Shown: positions 1 through 13,640 of the stretch, in pieces | How the letters are laid out: every line of letters begins with the position of its first letter | Numbering within the stretch: position 1 is the first letter of the stretch | Assembly (NCBI RefSeq): GCF_031877795.1 | Contig: NC_133933.1 | Coordinates: 23,340,029 to 23,404,028, forward strand | DNA length: 64,000 bases | Source: Strix aluco | Taxonomy: Eukaryota; Chordata; Aves; Strigiformes; Strigidae | Direction: 5' to 3' | Notes under the pieces: generated by a model | What the model saw: only the letters and a program-made list of their open reading frames with translations | What the model was told of the DNA's origin: nothing | Database searches by the model: none | Made by a program: the position numbers and the translations under genes

Positions 1-3000
1 ACACTAGACTGTTTTCCCACACTGACCTGAAAGGCATGAAAGCAACATAAGCTTGAAGAACAACGCAAATAGTACCAATTTTCCTGGAAAGGTTTTGCTT
101 TGTTTTCTGGAATAAGAAACAACTGTAGAGCAGCTTATTCCGCAATGCATAATCCAGTGAATTTCCAAGAGCAGGAGAGTTTAGAGAGTTCAAAGCATAT
201 TCTGTTATCACAACTCCTAGATGTCCATTATATCTTTATCCAAATAAGATCTGCGGTGAGTACAGCAACTCAAGTAATGTTGCAGTCTCCTAAAATACAA
301 ACTGAATGGTTTATAGTTACTCACATCTCTTCCCTGTATATCAAGAAAATCTCTTTAGCACAAGAAATGCTTTTTACATTAAAAAAATACATATAGTAAA
401 ATTGAGTACCCACCAGTTTTGGGGCACCATTAACGACATCTTTGATTTTGAGATATTTTTCCCACGCTTCAAGTTTCTCAGGTCTCCTAACCTGACCAGT
501 GTTCATGTCAGCATTTCTTGTAAGAAAAAACATAATTGTCCCTGATCCCTTACCTACACTGACGTCAGAGGAAGTTTGCGTGCAGAAAGATGACAAAGTG
601 TTCAGGATACACTAAAGGAAAAAAAAATTTAAGAAATTTCATGGTCAGGGTCTGCTGATCTGTGAAAGCCTGACTCAGCAGCAATTTAACAAAAAAGCAG
701 GCCCCTATTGGGTGAGAAGAGGGAGCGGATCCCAGAGCTGGTCAGCTGGAGAGGTCAGCGGCAGGCCTGCAGGAAAGGTCAAGGGCCTGGCAGCCAGTGC
801 CTGGGCCCTGTGCCCAGCAAGGGCAGGCAGGGATGGCCAGCGGCACACCAGCAGGGTAATCCTCTTGCCTGCCCTGCACTGGTCATCACTCCACAGCCCT
901 CAGAAGGACCCCAGCAGTGGGATAGGGCTTACTGTCCACTGATGGCAGCTCCTCCATGCTAAGACTTTGTGGAGAACAGCTTAAGTGCAGCAAACCCTCT
1001 CATAAGCAGACATTCAAAGAAGAAAGAGGACCTGAAAAAAAAATAAATCAGACATCCCACTGCTTATATAAATTATAATGGTGAGCAAGTATATACACTT
1101 TATTGAGTCTTAGTGGATCTCCCTGTCCTTCCCTCAGCCTGTGCCATGCCATCTACCAGCTACTCTTCACAGCTTGACATGGTCTGAACTGAGCAGTCTG
1201 GCAGCACCTGCTGTTTCTAGAAGGGCCATGAGATAGACATGTAGACAAGCTAACCATCAAAAGCTGAAAAAAGCCAATAGCTAGAGAAAGAGAAGAACAG
1301 ACACACTTCTAAAGAAATTTAAAAAAAAATATATAAGTACAGGAAAATTATTTTATCATACAAATAAAACACATTTGTTTCTCTGGAAAAAAGATCTCTA
1401 CATTATTTCATCTATTGGTTAAAAAGTCTTCTGGCCCTGCCCAGACTGACAAGGCACATTAGGATGGCTTCCTATCAGATTCAACTTCTCCTGCATTGCA
1501 TAGGACACTTCAACAGCTGCCCTGACAAGCTATAAATAATTAACTCAATCCACATTGTGCAAGCAACAGGGCAAAAGATTACAAAATCCATTTATGCAAT
1601 TGAGACATGTTACGTTGGGACACCCAGAATACACCTCTTTCAGTTTTTATACCTAAGATGGAAAAACAGACATAACATAAGCTAAATCTCATTTAAAATA
1701 TGGAACTCCTAAGCTGGAAAAGTAAAACATTTTTAAAAATACTCATTAAGATTCTCTCATACAGCATTACTAATGCTGAACTTCAGCACAAAAAAGACAG
1801 CACAAAAATAGTTGTTTATTCTATTTATTCCATTGTAAAAGCTGAAAGGGATCTGAAATCTGGTAATCAAGATAAACAACGCATTTAACCTTGGTTTTTC
1901 TTCCTCCTTTCAATTTATGTTCTGGCAAGAAGATGACAGTTTGCCTGTAGGCTTTTGATTTTTAAAAAGTCTTCACAAATCATTCCAGCACATCGTTTCT
2001 GATGTATTGATAATGCAAACTTCTGCAAGTGCTCTCCACAATGCAGAAAGTTTCCAAACAATTGTTACTGAATAATTACAACTACTCAATCATCATACAA
2101 TTGATAGCATTAATTTCCTTGCCTGGAGAAGGAAAACTCTTATCACCATTGCTTGGTGAGACATTATAATCCTCTTCACTGACTCCCAATGAAAAAATCA
2201 AGATCAAATTCAGCATTTTTCTTCTAGCCTTTCCATATAAAGGATGTCTCAAGATCACTGCACACTCCGGAATTATTAAACTGCTCAGCTGTTTATCGCA
2301 CACCTCACACACCATTTTAAATAAACATCTCTGAGTTACAAGAGTGAGTCAGAATGAAGAGCTGGTTGACAAGTTATGGCAATGTATTGGAACTCCCTTT
2401 CATCAAGGGAAAGGAGAACTCACTCCATGTGACACCATCTTTAACAGGGCAAAACCCATACTTGGAAAAGCACAGGCAGACAACATTCTCAGAAAATATG
2501 ACAATGCTCTGATGAAAATGTACCAAGGGAGTGATAATGTAAAAAGAGGTTTAGAGCCTTTTTCCACTGTGATGTCAGAGGACACTTATTTGATGTCATA
2601 GTCTGTATATTACAAGCCTTCTCTCAGGTAGCATGACATTCAGCCTGGGCCAAGCAGTTCCACAAGAAGGAAGCTGATCTTACAGGGCTCTTGGAGCCAG
2701 TCTCACACTCTGCTGAGTCGAATATACCCAAGTTCAACAGGGGACTGCCTGTACAAATACATCCACAGACTAAGTCCAGCAGGGGTCACAGTGTTCACAC
2801 AGCCAGACATCTCATCTATCATTATGACTACGTATTTTGAGTTTCACATCCAGCTCCACAGAACTTATAGGTGCAAGAAGGGAAAGGCTGAAACAGATGG
2901 ATCTTAAAGTTTCCTTCTTGTCATTCCTCATTTCCTTCAGCTCTTAGTCTTACTTCTCCATAATCATTGTCTTAAGACCATGACTCTTAGCCCTTCCAGC

Positions 3001-3558
3001 TGAGAGTTTCTACTCTGAATCTCCATTACCTTTGATTCATCCAGGACTGGGACTTCAGAAGCTCCTTCAAAGTTTCCAAACAGAATAATCATAAATATGC
3101 TTTAACAGTGATTCCCCAGAGAAGTTCATTGAATGGATCCCACTACAATATCTATCCCTAAGTCTTGTGGATCTCCACTGATTATTATGAATTCTGAAAA
3201 TCCAGATTGATTCAGGACACATGCCATGTATTTCAGTCTCTCCACACCACATCTGCTACTTGCTAGCCTGCAGAATCACACTCCACAGCAGATCACTGAT
3301 GCCTCAAATTCCAACCATGCTGTCAGAAGAAGGTTGATTACCTTTCTGATCTAGACTGTTTGTACAGAAAGGTGATGGCATATTCCTCTTCCTTAAATTT
3401 GTCCTCTGCTCAGTTGCCTACTTCTGCTCTGCAGCTTACTGACTTAAGGTTGGCTTACTGCTCCTTTCATACAGCCTGACACATTGCTTGAATGCCTCCA
3501 TTTCATTTCCTTCTCCTTGGCTGTGTTTCATAAGGACCATGCTAAAAAAAAAACCAAT
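1..3558. other. Intergenic, no gene seen
   Basis: Only short open frames, none resembling a known family. A GC-rich CpG-poor stretch lies at about 700-960. The frames at 321-596 (-) and 2344-2601 (+) look somewhat protein-like but have no recognisable homologue and no convincing splice context. Confidence 0.6.
560..567. promoter_or_regulatory. Perfect CRE palindrome TGACGTCA
   Basis: The full 8-base cAMP-response element lies in CpG-poor intergenic DNA. Such sites are rapidly lost by CpG decay when methylated, so retention is mildly notable. No gene is visible nearby. Confidence 0.3.
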
Positions 3559-3700
3559 GTCCTCCCTGAAAGTGTTCAAGGCCAGGTTGGACAGGGCTTT
3601 GAGCAACCTGGTCTAGTGGAAGGTGTCCCTGCCCATGGCAGGGGGGTTGCAACTGGATGATCTTTAAGGTCCCTTCCAACCCAAACCATTCTATGAGTCT
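3559..3700 (+). mobile_element. CR1 LINE, 3' end fragment
   Basis: The segment carries the avian CR1 3' signature in order: a GTTCAAGGCCAGGTTGGA-type stretch, GAGCAACCTGGTCTAGTGGA, a GGTGTCCCTGCCCATGGCAG stretch, GATCTTTAAGGTCCCTTCC, and a terminal CATTCTATGAGTCTA related to the ATTCTATG octamer of CR1. It is 5'-truncated to about 140 bases, as most CR1 copies are, with no coding sequence left. Sense strand is +. No target duplication is expected for this family. Confidence 0.93.
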
Positions 3701-6700
3701 ATTTGACTTTTTCAAAACTTGTGCTCATTAAGGGGTTGTGGGGTTTTTTTGCTGGTGCATCTCATTGTTCACACTTCATGAACAGAAGTTTCCTTTCCAT
3801 TTCAATTACTGCTGGGGATCCTTACGGCAGTTTAACAGAAGCTAAAACCTGCCCAGATAGACTAAAACCACATTGTGAGCAAGTGTGCCTCAGGCATTCA
3901 AGCCTGTTGTGGACATACAAGAAGTGTACATGGTTCTAAACCCAAGATGGACTGCAGAAGCAGCTCTTTGATCAGCACATTTAAATAACAAGTAGACACC
4001 TGAGTATCAATATCTAAGTAATCAGATATATACATTTAGTATCTTATTCAGACATCTGATTCTGCTGTTTTCCCTCCCTCCTGTTCCTATGACACTGAGC
4101 TGTCTTCAGTGAATGTTTCATGACTACATTCACCAGAATTACCTTTCATTCTTTTATTGTCAGCTGATTCCTCTTCCATGGAGGAAATCAAACCTAAGTA
4201 CATACTCCATAACAGTTTTACCCCCTTTTGAAATAAGAAGTGCCTCTAATACAGCCAGGATTTTAACAGATTCTCTGCACTTTTTTCCCACCAGCTGGTA
4301 ACTTCAGTCCCAATAGCTTCCTAGTTCCAAAAAAAGCATAACCAGCTTCTTCCATTTGGTGCAAAGTGGACCTGTAACACGTTATCACCATTTCCCATCC
4401 TCTGATTAATTTACTGTTCTCTTCTTGTGACTCTTGGTCTTCAGCATCCAGAAAAACTAGTTTAAGCCCTCATTTGTGTCTGTGCTTTTCTCCTCAACCA
4501 GTTGAAGTCTTTCTGTTGCCACCCTCACAGTACTTTTTCCCATAACAAAACAAGTCAGAGCCCTCAGTCATCTGACACAGCTAAGCATTCCCCATCTAGA
4601 CCTCTATGCTCAGCTTGGAAGATTTACCTGAACACTTCCACCCTAATTTTGAGCCCTGTAGTATTTCCTAAGCAGCTTAGAAACCCAGGAAACTGGCTGA
4701 GAACACAATCATCAGGATGAAGAACCCACAGGTATGTCCATCTGGCAGAATAACACCCCAGGCCCCATTAGAACAAAGTCTTGTATCATTACCCTCCTTG
4801 ACTTCCTTGAGAGTGAAGGCAGTGTGGGCCTCCATCCTTCGTTACATAGTGCTCCTCTGCATCTCCCTTCTTATTTCTGACCTCAATGGAGAGGAAACTT
4901 GGTTGCACAAAAGGTCACCATCTGCCAAGTGGGATGGTCAGTGGCTGGCTGCTTGGTGTGGAGCAGTGGGTTCTCCTCCTTGCAGCAGTGTTGGTGCATT
5001 CTAGGATCAAGCCAGATGGCTTCCTCCAGCTTAAGCATCCTACAGATGAAAGCCATGTACTCTCACTTTTGTAATTCATTCACCACCTACATGAACTCCA
5101 TGTCTGAGGTCCCTGCTCTGCTAGACAGGAAGCCCCAAAATGAAGCATCCATACCTGCTTTGCCTAGCCTCTGTAACTTTTCCAGTATGCATGCAATTCT
5201 TGGAGAAGAGCAATTTAGACCTAGCTGTGATTTCTCTAGCCCTCAACAATTTCTTCATATAAAGAACTCCTTTACCAGCTACAGCTTCCCCTTCTGTCCC
5301 ACCCCATATGACATGATGCATCAGTTAAACCAGTGCAGTGGGAGTTCCAAGAGCACAGAAATTTCTTCTTGTTTGAATTCGTGGACAACTCCTTTCTGTG
5401 TCTCTCTTGGGCATCATTTAAGTCTGCCACACCTATTTCCACCTCCTTCAAACAAGGGCCCCATCCTGTTGAGGAGTAAGGCAGCACCTACAGGAAGGCA
5501 TGGACTTTATTTAAACCATCTAAGTGATACCAGAACAATAGAATAGTGCAGGGGGGCAGGACATGCCCCATTGCTTTTGATTAATAGTACCTCCATAATC
5601 AATTTGTTATCAATATTACAAAATCTTCAGGCACATTAAAGAATTCCAGGCTAACTATTTCCTAGTCAAGCAAATATTAGTATTGACCAAATCCTGAAAT
5701 GAAAGCTATGCTTTGCTCATGGCAAACCCTCCACAACCAACTACACTTTGTTGTAACTAACATGCGGTATGTGGACTGTGAGGATGGCCCAAGTTCAATA
5801 TTGACGGAGAGGTAGAGAGTCTCAATGAACCAAGCTAGCTACCTTGCTGCTGGAAAGCAGGGGACTGAAGTGTCACCTCATCATCCACTGGAATGGAAAA
5901 ATGCTCCAGAGCCTAACTGGACATGCAAAGAGAAACTAACATTTGGAAATATCACATTCTTCTTCCAAAGTAAGTTATGCATCCCACAATGACAAAACCT
6001 ACCTGAGAGACATGGCAAAGGAACTGTGAAATCAGACACGGGAAACTACACATGCCACAGACCAATGCTTCAAAGAGTATACCAGAAACAAAGCAAATAA
6101 GATTTATGCTCTGACTCATTCATATTGTAGGATGCCTCAAATGACTCAATGGTACACTGTCAATGTCGTCATTCTGGAAAGTTTATACAAGTGTTTATAA
6201 TTACCCAGGAACTGTTTATAAATTGGCAAACCAAAGGAGATGTCCCATTCACAATATAATCCTGTTGTATCCTCCTAGTGTGGCTCTGAAGTTAATAGAA
6301 TATGAACAGTAAACTTAAAACCATCTGACAAACTCAATTTACCTGTCAGGTACAGACCAAAAATTATACCTTACAGATGAAAAAGCATATACAAAAATGT
6401 TGACACTTTGCCAAAGAAAACGTTGCAAGAATAATAGGGCACAAAAGTCACCAAAAAGAACTGCAATATAACAGAGAATGCAAATGTTTCTGTGTATTTA
6501 TTGTGTTACATTCGAGATGTTGCTGATGCACATAAGACAACTCCAGCAGTGACTTCAAAACTATACCTGGACAAAGCTGTAAAAGTGTATCATGACAGAG
6601 GAAGCATCTTATCGTAGCACTACAAAGTGTAGTTTTGGTCAACTGAACTGCTTAATAAAAAAATCCTAAAACCCCACATACAGAATCTCCTTTCTACAAG

Positions 6701-7084
6701 CCATCAATTGTTATTTTCATATGGGTTTTTGTAGGATATACATCCCCAGGAGAACTATAAACTTGACCCTATGTATCCCATACCTTTCCAATTAAGATCA
6801 CAAAGTCAATTATTTAGGACTTAAAATCAAATTTATAATTCAAATCTGAAATTTTACATCTTCACTGTGCATATTAATGATTTGAGAAGCGCCTGTAGGA
6901 AATACCAGAATTCCTTTAAGTCTACCCAATGTTTAAGACTGATCTGATTGAATCTATGCTTTAAAAACTTTAACAGGTATATTCATTCATTCTTGCACAG
7001 GGCTAGTACTGGGCTGCATACTATTATTTTTCCATGTAATAACTTCATGTTGCTATGTTACCAAGAGCTAAATAATCTAATGAA

Positions 7085-7245
7085 CATTAATTAACATTTG
7101 CACAACACCCTGTAATGTGGTTACTTGCAGTTTTATAGACAGGAAAGCTGACACTAAGAGGAACTCTTCGATCATGTGAATCAGCAGTAACACAGGAATA
7201 GAGACAATAAATCCACACTCCTATTTCTATAGTGTCTGGGCTAGG
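7085..7245 (+). mobile_element. MIR/CORE-SINE fragment
   Basis: The order of blocks follows MIR: GCACAACACCCTGTAATGTGG, then GTTTTATAGACAGGAAAGCTGA, a degraded AAGGTCAC-type region, then CAGTAACACAGGAATAGAGA. Divergence is high. The open frame on the opposite strand here is not a gene. Confidence 0.55.
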
Positions 7246-9319
7246 CCCTTTATAAGTGACTAAACCATCCAACTAATTCTATTACTTCAAAATATTGCTT
7301 CAAATTAATTTGTTGAAATTGATATTACAGCTTTGATATTACAGCTTTCCACCCAACACTGATGGGTTTGATCTTCATTTACTCTAGAATCTTATAAGAA
7401 AAATCAAGGTTCCTTCTTAAATTATTAGAAAGCAGAAACTGCACTACTGCAGGGCTAAATTAAGGTTCCCATTATTTCACTTCCAGTTCCCACCTGCTTC
7501 TGTGGCAGAGAGGACAAGGAAGAAGAGTTTTCCAGGTCTACATATACAGAAATTTCCACCAGACTCTCCCAGCTGATCCAACAACAGACCACAGGAGAAA
7601 TCACTGATTTCTTGACTCTCCTTTTGCCTGCAAATTCCTCCTCTTTCCCAATAATTACATTGTCCAGATGGTTACCCGAGGTCATCTAGTACTTTTGGTT
7701 ACAGCTCTACCTTACCATATCAGTAAGCTTTAGCATTTTTAGAGCAGAACATCAGCTGTCAACTTCAGAGCCCGCCTCAGAGCAGCACCTGGCACACACG
7801 AACTCAGGAAAAAGCGAGTCCCCAGTCTCACCCTACCCCACATGCTTTTGAGACACAAAATTTCTTTCTCCTGAATTAAACATGGCCATCCAGAAAGAAC
7901 TGTCCCGCAGAGACAAATCCAGTCCATATATCAATTCAAACACTCCCATCATGTATAAGGATCACTTCCAGATGTGTTTACACCTCTTTTGAAGTTTTAA
8001 TTTTGGATAATTAAAGTCCATTCAATCAAAAAATTGCAAAAGCTTGGTGTCCTTCAAGGGACATGAAACTGAGCAGTTAATGAAGATTGCTCCAGGGACT
8101 ACCAATTGCACAAACTTTGTAGAACCGTATTTGTTATTTTATCTTGCCAATTTGATTACATAATAGTTGGAAAGTGGTGCTGACTAAATTTCTCCTGCAG
8201 TTTGATGGGCCAGTGCTAACTTGCCTCTGGTTCAAAGCCAAAACAGAATAAAGTGAAAACTAAAGCATTTGTAAAAATCTATATTTTGTGCTTAAATAAG
8301 CTGCTAATGCTTCTCTTAAATTTAGGTAACTATTTCCTAGGTGGTACTTTACTAATTCCTCTAAGGTAACCAGAGCCCTTATCAGTTACTCTGACTCTAC
8401 TGCACTTAAATCTTACCTTTTATTTCTTCAGCCTTCAGCAATTCTGCCTCTTGAAGTTTGTTAATTTTAAATAGAGAATATATCCAACCCAGAGTGATCT
8501 TCATTGATTTATGTCAGTTAAGAATCTGAAAAGGTTTGCTGCTGCCTGGAAGAGATGTGTACTTATTCTTACCGCTCCTTCTAGATTAGTATCCATGGTT
8601 ACCAGTGATGGAGTTTTCCTGTGTACTCAGCTTAATGCTGATAAAATCAGCAAGATTATGCAGTTAGCAAGTTACTATCTAAGATTTTGATTAAATTTTA
8701 ACATTCAGAAGTTCTACATAAAGCTTTATGCTGCTGGATTGGACAGTTAATACAATTTAGTCTTAGCAATTAGGCTCAAAATTCATTCTCTGTATGGCTG
8801 TAACAAGTTAGACACCCTGAAGTTCACTAATTCTGGTAATGTTATAGTCAATAAGGCACTCACATTTATTCTAGAACTAGTGCCATGAGATTTTGTGCCT
8901 GAAGTGCAGTCTACAGATGACACTTGATTCCCTAGTTCTATCAAAGATAGTTACAAGTAGCATCAAGCCAGTAATGATGATTTTACAGGTAACGGTGTCC
9001 TTTCTATATCCAGCTCAGGTAATGAAATATCCTGCAAAGATGTGTTTACAATCACTTGGTGAGACCACAGTAAACTGAAGCAATTCAAACTAGTTCTGCT
9101 TTTTCCCCACTTCCATTAATAAAGAATGTCATGAGATGTCCATTATCATGAGATCTTTTTAGATTACAAATCCATCATTTGCAATAAATAATTGATGCTA
9201 ACACTTTAATAAGTCACATGAAAGCACTTATTACTACCTGACCAGCTTCCGCTTGTGTTTAACCGCAGTAGAAGCGAACTACTCCCATGGCCTCCAATTG
9301 ACTGGCACACCTCAGAAAG

Positions 9320-9337
9320 CCTAACGTCACTGTTAGG
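9320..9337. repeat. Short perfect inverted repeat
   Basis: CCTAAC-GTCACT-GTTAGG is a 6-base stem with a 6-base loop. It is probably chance. Confidence 0.6.
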
Positions 9338-12224
9338 AGGTCATTTTTAGAGATGTGTGTATGCTTTCCCATTGCAATCACAAAAGAGCAAACATTGACT
9401 GATTTAAGTAACCTGTTTTGAGTATGTGAAGAATTATCACGACCTTGATCCATCCTTGTGTAGCAAAAGTCTAGATGACCTATCAGTTGCAACTTGCAAC
9501 ACCTTTCCAGACTCTTCGCCACTTAGGGTAAATGGCGCAACCCTGAGCAAAGCCAATGCACTTTGGAACATTCACCAAGTATTTTACTGTTCCCACAGGA
9601 CATGACTGGCTTAAGGATTATTCATAAGAGGAACACCCATGTCATTAATTGTCTTTGCAAATGGTAGAAATATAAAATGCCAGAACTAAAGCTTTTTAAG
9701 CATGCTCCCAAAGGTCAAGATTTTGTTCAAACACAGTGAGAGCCTACAAGGCATATTCTGATGAAACACAGCGACCTTACCTACAGTTACAGCAGTCATA
9801 GTTGCCCTATCTTATCCCTTCAGGGAGGAGTTTGTTCGGAACAGCGCTATAATCTAGCCCCTCCCTAGTTTAGTATTCCTTACAACACTTAATTTAACCA
9901 CATCTGGGGAAATATGCATATGCTTTCCTTTTTTGCAAAGCAATATCTATGTTGCTCATGTCAGTGATGAGGGGAACAGGGGAGAAAAAGCCACACAATG
10001 ACTTTCAAAAGAGGATGAAACTGCTATTGAATATTTTCCTAGTTCAGATTGATGTCGGTTGTTTCATGAAGGAAGCGTATTCAACCATGAAGAGCTTTTC
10101 AAATCTTCTAATCACACCTTCTTTCAAGTTCAAGTGGCCAACCTAGAATTTTCTGGACAGACTAATCTATCGTTGAGACAGGCACTCCCTGAAAGATGGT
10201 TTGTCATATCCTTCTGAAGACAGAATCTGTCATAGTGTAGAAGCTGTGGGAAGCAGTATGTGTGAGTACTTAACACTGGCTAAACACTGCATGAACTAAT
10301 TCATGAGCCATTTAATCTCCTGTCTCCAAAGGCAACCATACTGCCTTTCAAAAGCCATTTTTTGTTCTACTCCGTGCTTCTCCTTTTATAAATTTTGCAA
10401 CATCAAAACATGTGCAAGCATATCTTCATCATTGCCATATTATGATTTTCTTCTCCAAGGCACCTAGACCCCACATCCTTCCCAGCCACAGGACGTCAGG
10501 GAAGCACTTCCCTGCAGTCTGTCACCCATTAGGCAGGTTGCGCTCCCTGCAAAGACAACTACTTGCAACACTCTGCCAGTTCCCTTCCAAACCCAATTTT
10601 TCCTGAATGCCAGGTTACTTTTTCCATAAACTAAGCATGCAGTTAAGCCCAAGGCAAGGACATATCTCTGATGATTATCTATGTGATGCAGTGAACTTCC
10701 CTGGCCCGTATCCACTGCAGTGGCAGTACTAATGCTTTTTAGCCAGTGGAAATCAGCAGATCACGTCCATGAAAGCCTTTCCTGACAAAATCTGCTGTGG
10801 GCAGCTAACACAGGAGGCCTGGTTTCTACCCCACATGTTGCTGCATCAGCAGAGCCAAGGGAGAGGGAGCTAGTGTGCCCCATTTGAGACTGTATCACAA
10901 AAACAAGACCATACCTTGGATTTACACTACACTGATGTCACCTCTTTCAGGTCCTCTTGCCAGCTGTCTCAAAGAACGTATATGTAGAGTGTACGGACTA
11001 CAGTCTCTACTTGCCCTAAAAAGCTACCCTTCCAAGTTGTTAAGGTAGCACTTTTGCCCCATAAATCAAAGATCTTAGGAGTGTCCTGAAGTTCCAGATA
11101 CCTCTTCCCCCTTCAGTTTAAGCAGCTCAGGTGAGTCAGACAACAGAATTGCTAACAATGTTGTGGACTTACTTTTCTGTTTAAATAAGCCAGTCAAGAA
11201 AGTTTGTTCCTCATATTTCCCAGCAGTAGTTCAGCCCACTCATAACTTTTCCAGGCAGATATGTTCAGCTGCATCTCTAACTCTGAAATCTAATCAGGCA
11301 ATATGTAAAAAATACTTGCAGTGACACTAATGACATGCAGCTCCTCAGACACGCCAGAACTTTTAGAAGACAGTAGCAATAGTAGCTGGATGCTTTGACC
11401 TAGAGGGATGTAGAAAAAGAATTAAACTGAGCAGATTGCCAGAAGACCTGCTAATTAACTTCCTCCAGGACCAGTCTATCAGAAGAATGTAGGTTGAAGC
11501 AATTAAGCATAGGAGATTTTTATAACCACTGTTTCATTTTCTAACCACTTTGCTCTAACTGCACACATATTGAACCTTGGGGATCAGTTTGCACTGTGTT
11601 ACTTACACCAGCTTATCAAAGATATATCCTATAACTGCATTTCTATAGGCAGCTGGAGCATGACATTAATATTAAAGTCACTGGATCAGATTTTAATGAG
11701 CAACACTGAGCTTTGCAGACCATCCACAGAAGTTATGCCTGTGCAATGTATCAGGTTTCCCTCAGCTGAACTTAGCAAGCAAAGGTTAAAAAAGTTTTTC
11801 ATCTAGCATTACAAAGGAGCATAGCTATCAGGGCTCTTTACTCACTGAGCAATCTGCTTTACAATACTGCTAATTCCCCCAGAAATCAAGAAAAACTTTA
11901 TTAATGATCTTTATAGGTTGCAGGCTGGGCTTTTATCTTCCATGGAAACTTTGCAATTCAGGCAATACAACTGCAGTTGTTTTCTTTCTCAAAGGGAAAC
12001 TAATAGCCTATTTTACTCAGCTCGTAAAGACACCTACTTTCTAACTGCCCTTTGATAGCAGTGAAAGGCATATGCTGAATAAGAAAGGAAAAGTTACACT
12101 GCAGGCAGATTAATTCAGTAAAATCAGAAGTGCCTTTTGCAGACAGCAAAAATCAACTTGCATTAGGAAATCTCTAATATCCCAGCCTAAGTATCTATAT
12201 GGTCTGTTCTTTCAAACTTCCTGT

Positions 12225-13640
12225 ATTTGCCAGCAGCTGCCAGAGAGCTGCTTGCCCACCAGGCAGGAGGGGGTCAGCAGTCTTGACCAGGACTGCCAAA
12301 TTTCTGACAGTGCTGTGGCAGGTACTTCAGGCATTCAGGGCATGGCAGGACCAGCTGCAGACAAAGAGGCTTTGCTCCTGCTTGCAGGGGGCTTAAGCCA
12401 CAGGCGCAGCAGCCCAGGCCTGCTTGCTGCAGGGCACCAACCAGCCTTGGAGTTACAGAGAACATCAGTCCCCTCCATCTGTCTCAGACCCCTTTGTGAA
12501 CATCAGTCCCCTCCATCTGTCTCAGACCCCTTTGTGAACATCAGTCCCCTCCATCTGTCTCAGACCCCTTTGTGAACATCAGTCCCCTCCATCTGTCTCA
12601 GACCCCTTTGTGTAGACTCAAGCGCTTGAACCTGAAGCTCACTTATGGGAAGGTCACACCAGGCAGGCTGCCAGCAGGACAGAAACCCCTCAGGACCTAC
12701 ACCCTGAGTACAGAGAGGGCATGTACCACCTCATATTGCTCAGCCCCATCCCTCTGAAAGACCAGGGCATGAGACACCCACCTCCTTGCAGGGGGCTGCT
12801 CCTTGCAGGAGGAACACACAGACCCCACTGACAGGGCCAACCCCTAATCCTGATCACTACCAGGAGTGCAAACTGGGAGGACTCCCAAGGAGAAGCCGAT
12901 AGACACACCTCATCCCTGCAGCAGGGTGATGGCTTATACTGGGAGAAAGCCAATAGGAACCACTGGCCTGGCTCCTCCACCAAGCACTGCCTCCAGCAGC
13001 CCCTCTGGAGCCCTGCTCACAGGGAGCTCCAGTGCATATGGGACAGAGGGCTGCAGAGCTCCATGTGGTGCTCACCCTGACTGCAGGGCTGTCACCCTCA
13101 CTCTACTCCCAGCATGGACAGCCATAAACCCTGGCCCTGCCTGCAGGTGGGCCATGTTGCCCAGAGTGCTACTGAGGGGCCTACCTCCACCCTAAAACAC
13201 AGGGCCCAGCCCGGGGCAGGAGTACCAATCTACTGCTGTGCCACTCAAAATATACTACAGAGTTTTGTTTGCTTTTAAATGAGAAGGGACAAGCACATTC
13301 ACACACACACACATTCGGACATCAAACACCTCCCCAGAGGAGGAAGGGGACTCCAGCCAGCCAGAATCAGGCAGCACTTTGCTTACCCATCAACAGGAGG
13401 GGACTGCCAGGCCTATGGTGGCCCACAGCACTCAACCAGCCAAGGAGCTTCAGAGGCTGCCAGAAGGCAAATGGCAGAGCATGGCCTGAGCACAGGCCTG
13501 TCAGGCTGCCCAGACCCCCAGCAGGGGCCATCACAACAGATGAAACCTGCGGTTCCCCCCAGCTTCGCCTCCACCCTGAGGGACCACAGCTTTTCCCACC
13601 AAAATGCTGCAGTACCTGAGGAGTCACAATAACAGCACCC
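12225..13640. other. GC-rich, CpG-depleted block
   Basis: About 1.4 kb of clearly GC-rich sequence has only a handful of CpG but abundant TG and CA, the mark of an old methylated CpG-rich sequence that has decayed. It holds the 38-bp minisatellite, repeated CTTGCAGGGGGCT-type words (near 12380 and 12785) and a short CA run at 13300-13313. Several frames stay open for about 100 codons by composition. I recognise no protein; an ancient LTR-like insertion is one explanation. The 700-960 stretch has similar composition. Confidence 0.6.
12460..12611 (+). repeat. 38-bp minisatellite, four identical copies
   Basis: A 38-base unit beginning GAACATCAGTCCCCTCC and ending GACCCCTTTGT starts at 12460, 12498, 12536 and 12574. 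I see no differences between the copies, which implies recent expansion and probable length polymorphism. The unit length is not a multiple of three, so the open frames crossing it have no coding logic. Confidence 0.97.

Larger units (their letters stand above)
3701..12224. other. Intergenic, no gene seen
   Basis: Apart from the MIR copy near 7.1 kb and a short inverted repeat at 9320, I see only unremarkable AT-rich sequence. A 215-codon open frame at 4899-5546 begins at TTG and has no recognisable domain. Confidence 0.6.

Noticed and set aside
321..2601. Similarity between the minus-strand frames at 321-596 and 2403-2585 (both start MSSD.-like and contain VxKGS)
   Set aside because: The likeness covers about ten residues and the DNA around it does not align. 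It is probably coincidence.
4899..5546. 215-codon plus-strand open frame
   Set aside because: It begins at TTG, is Ser/Leu/Pro-rich without motif, and has no promoter or splice context.
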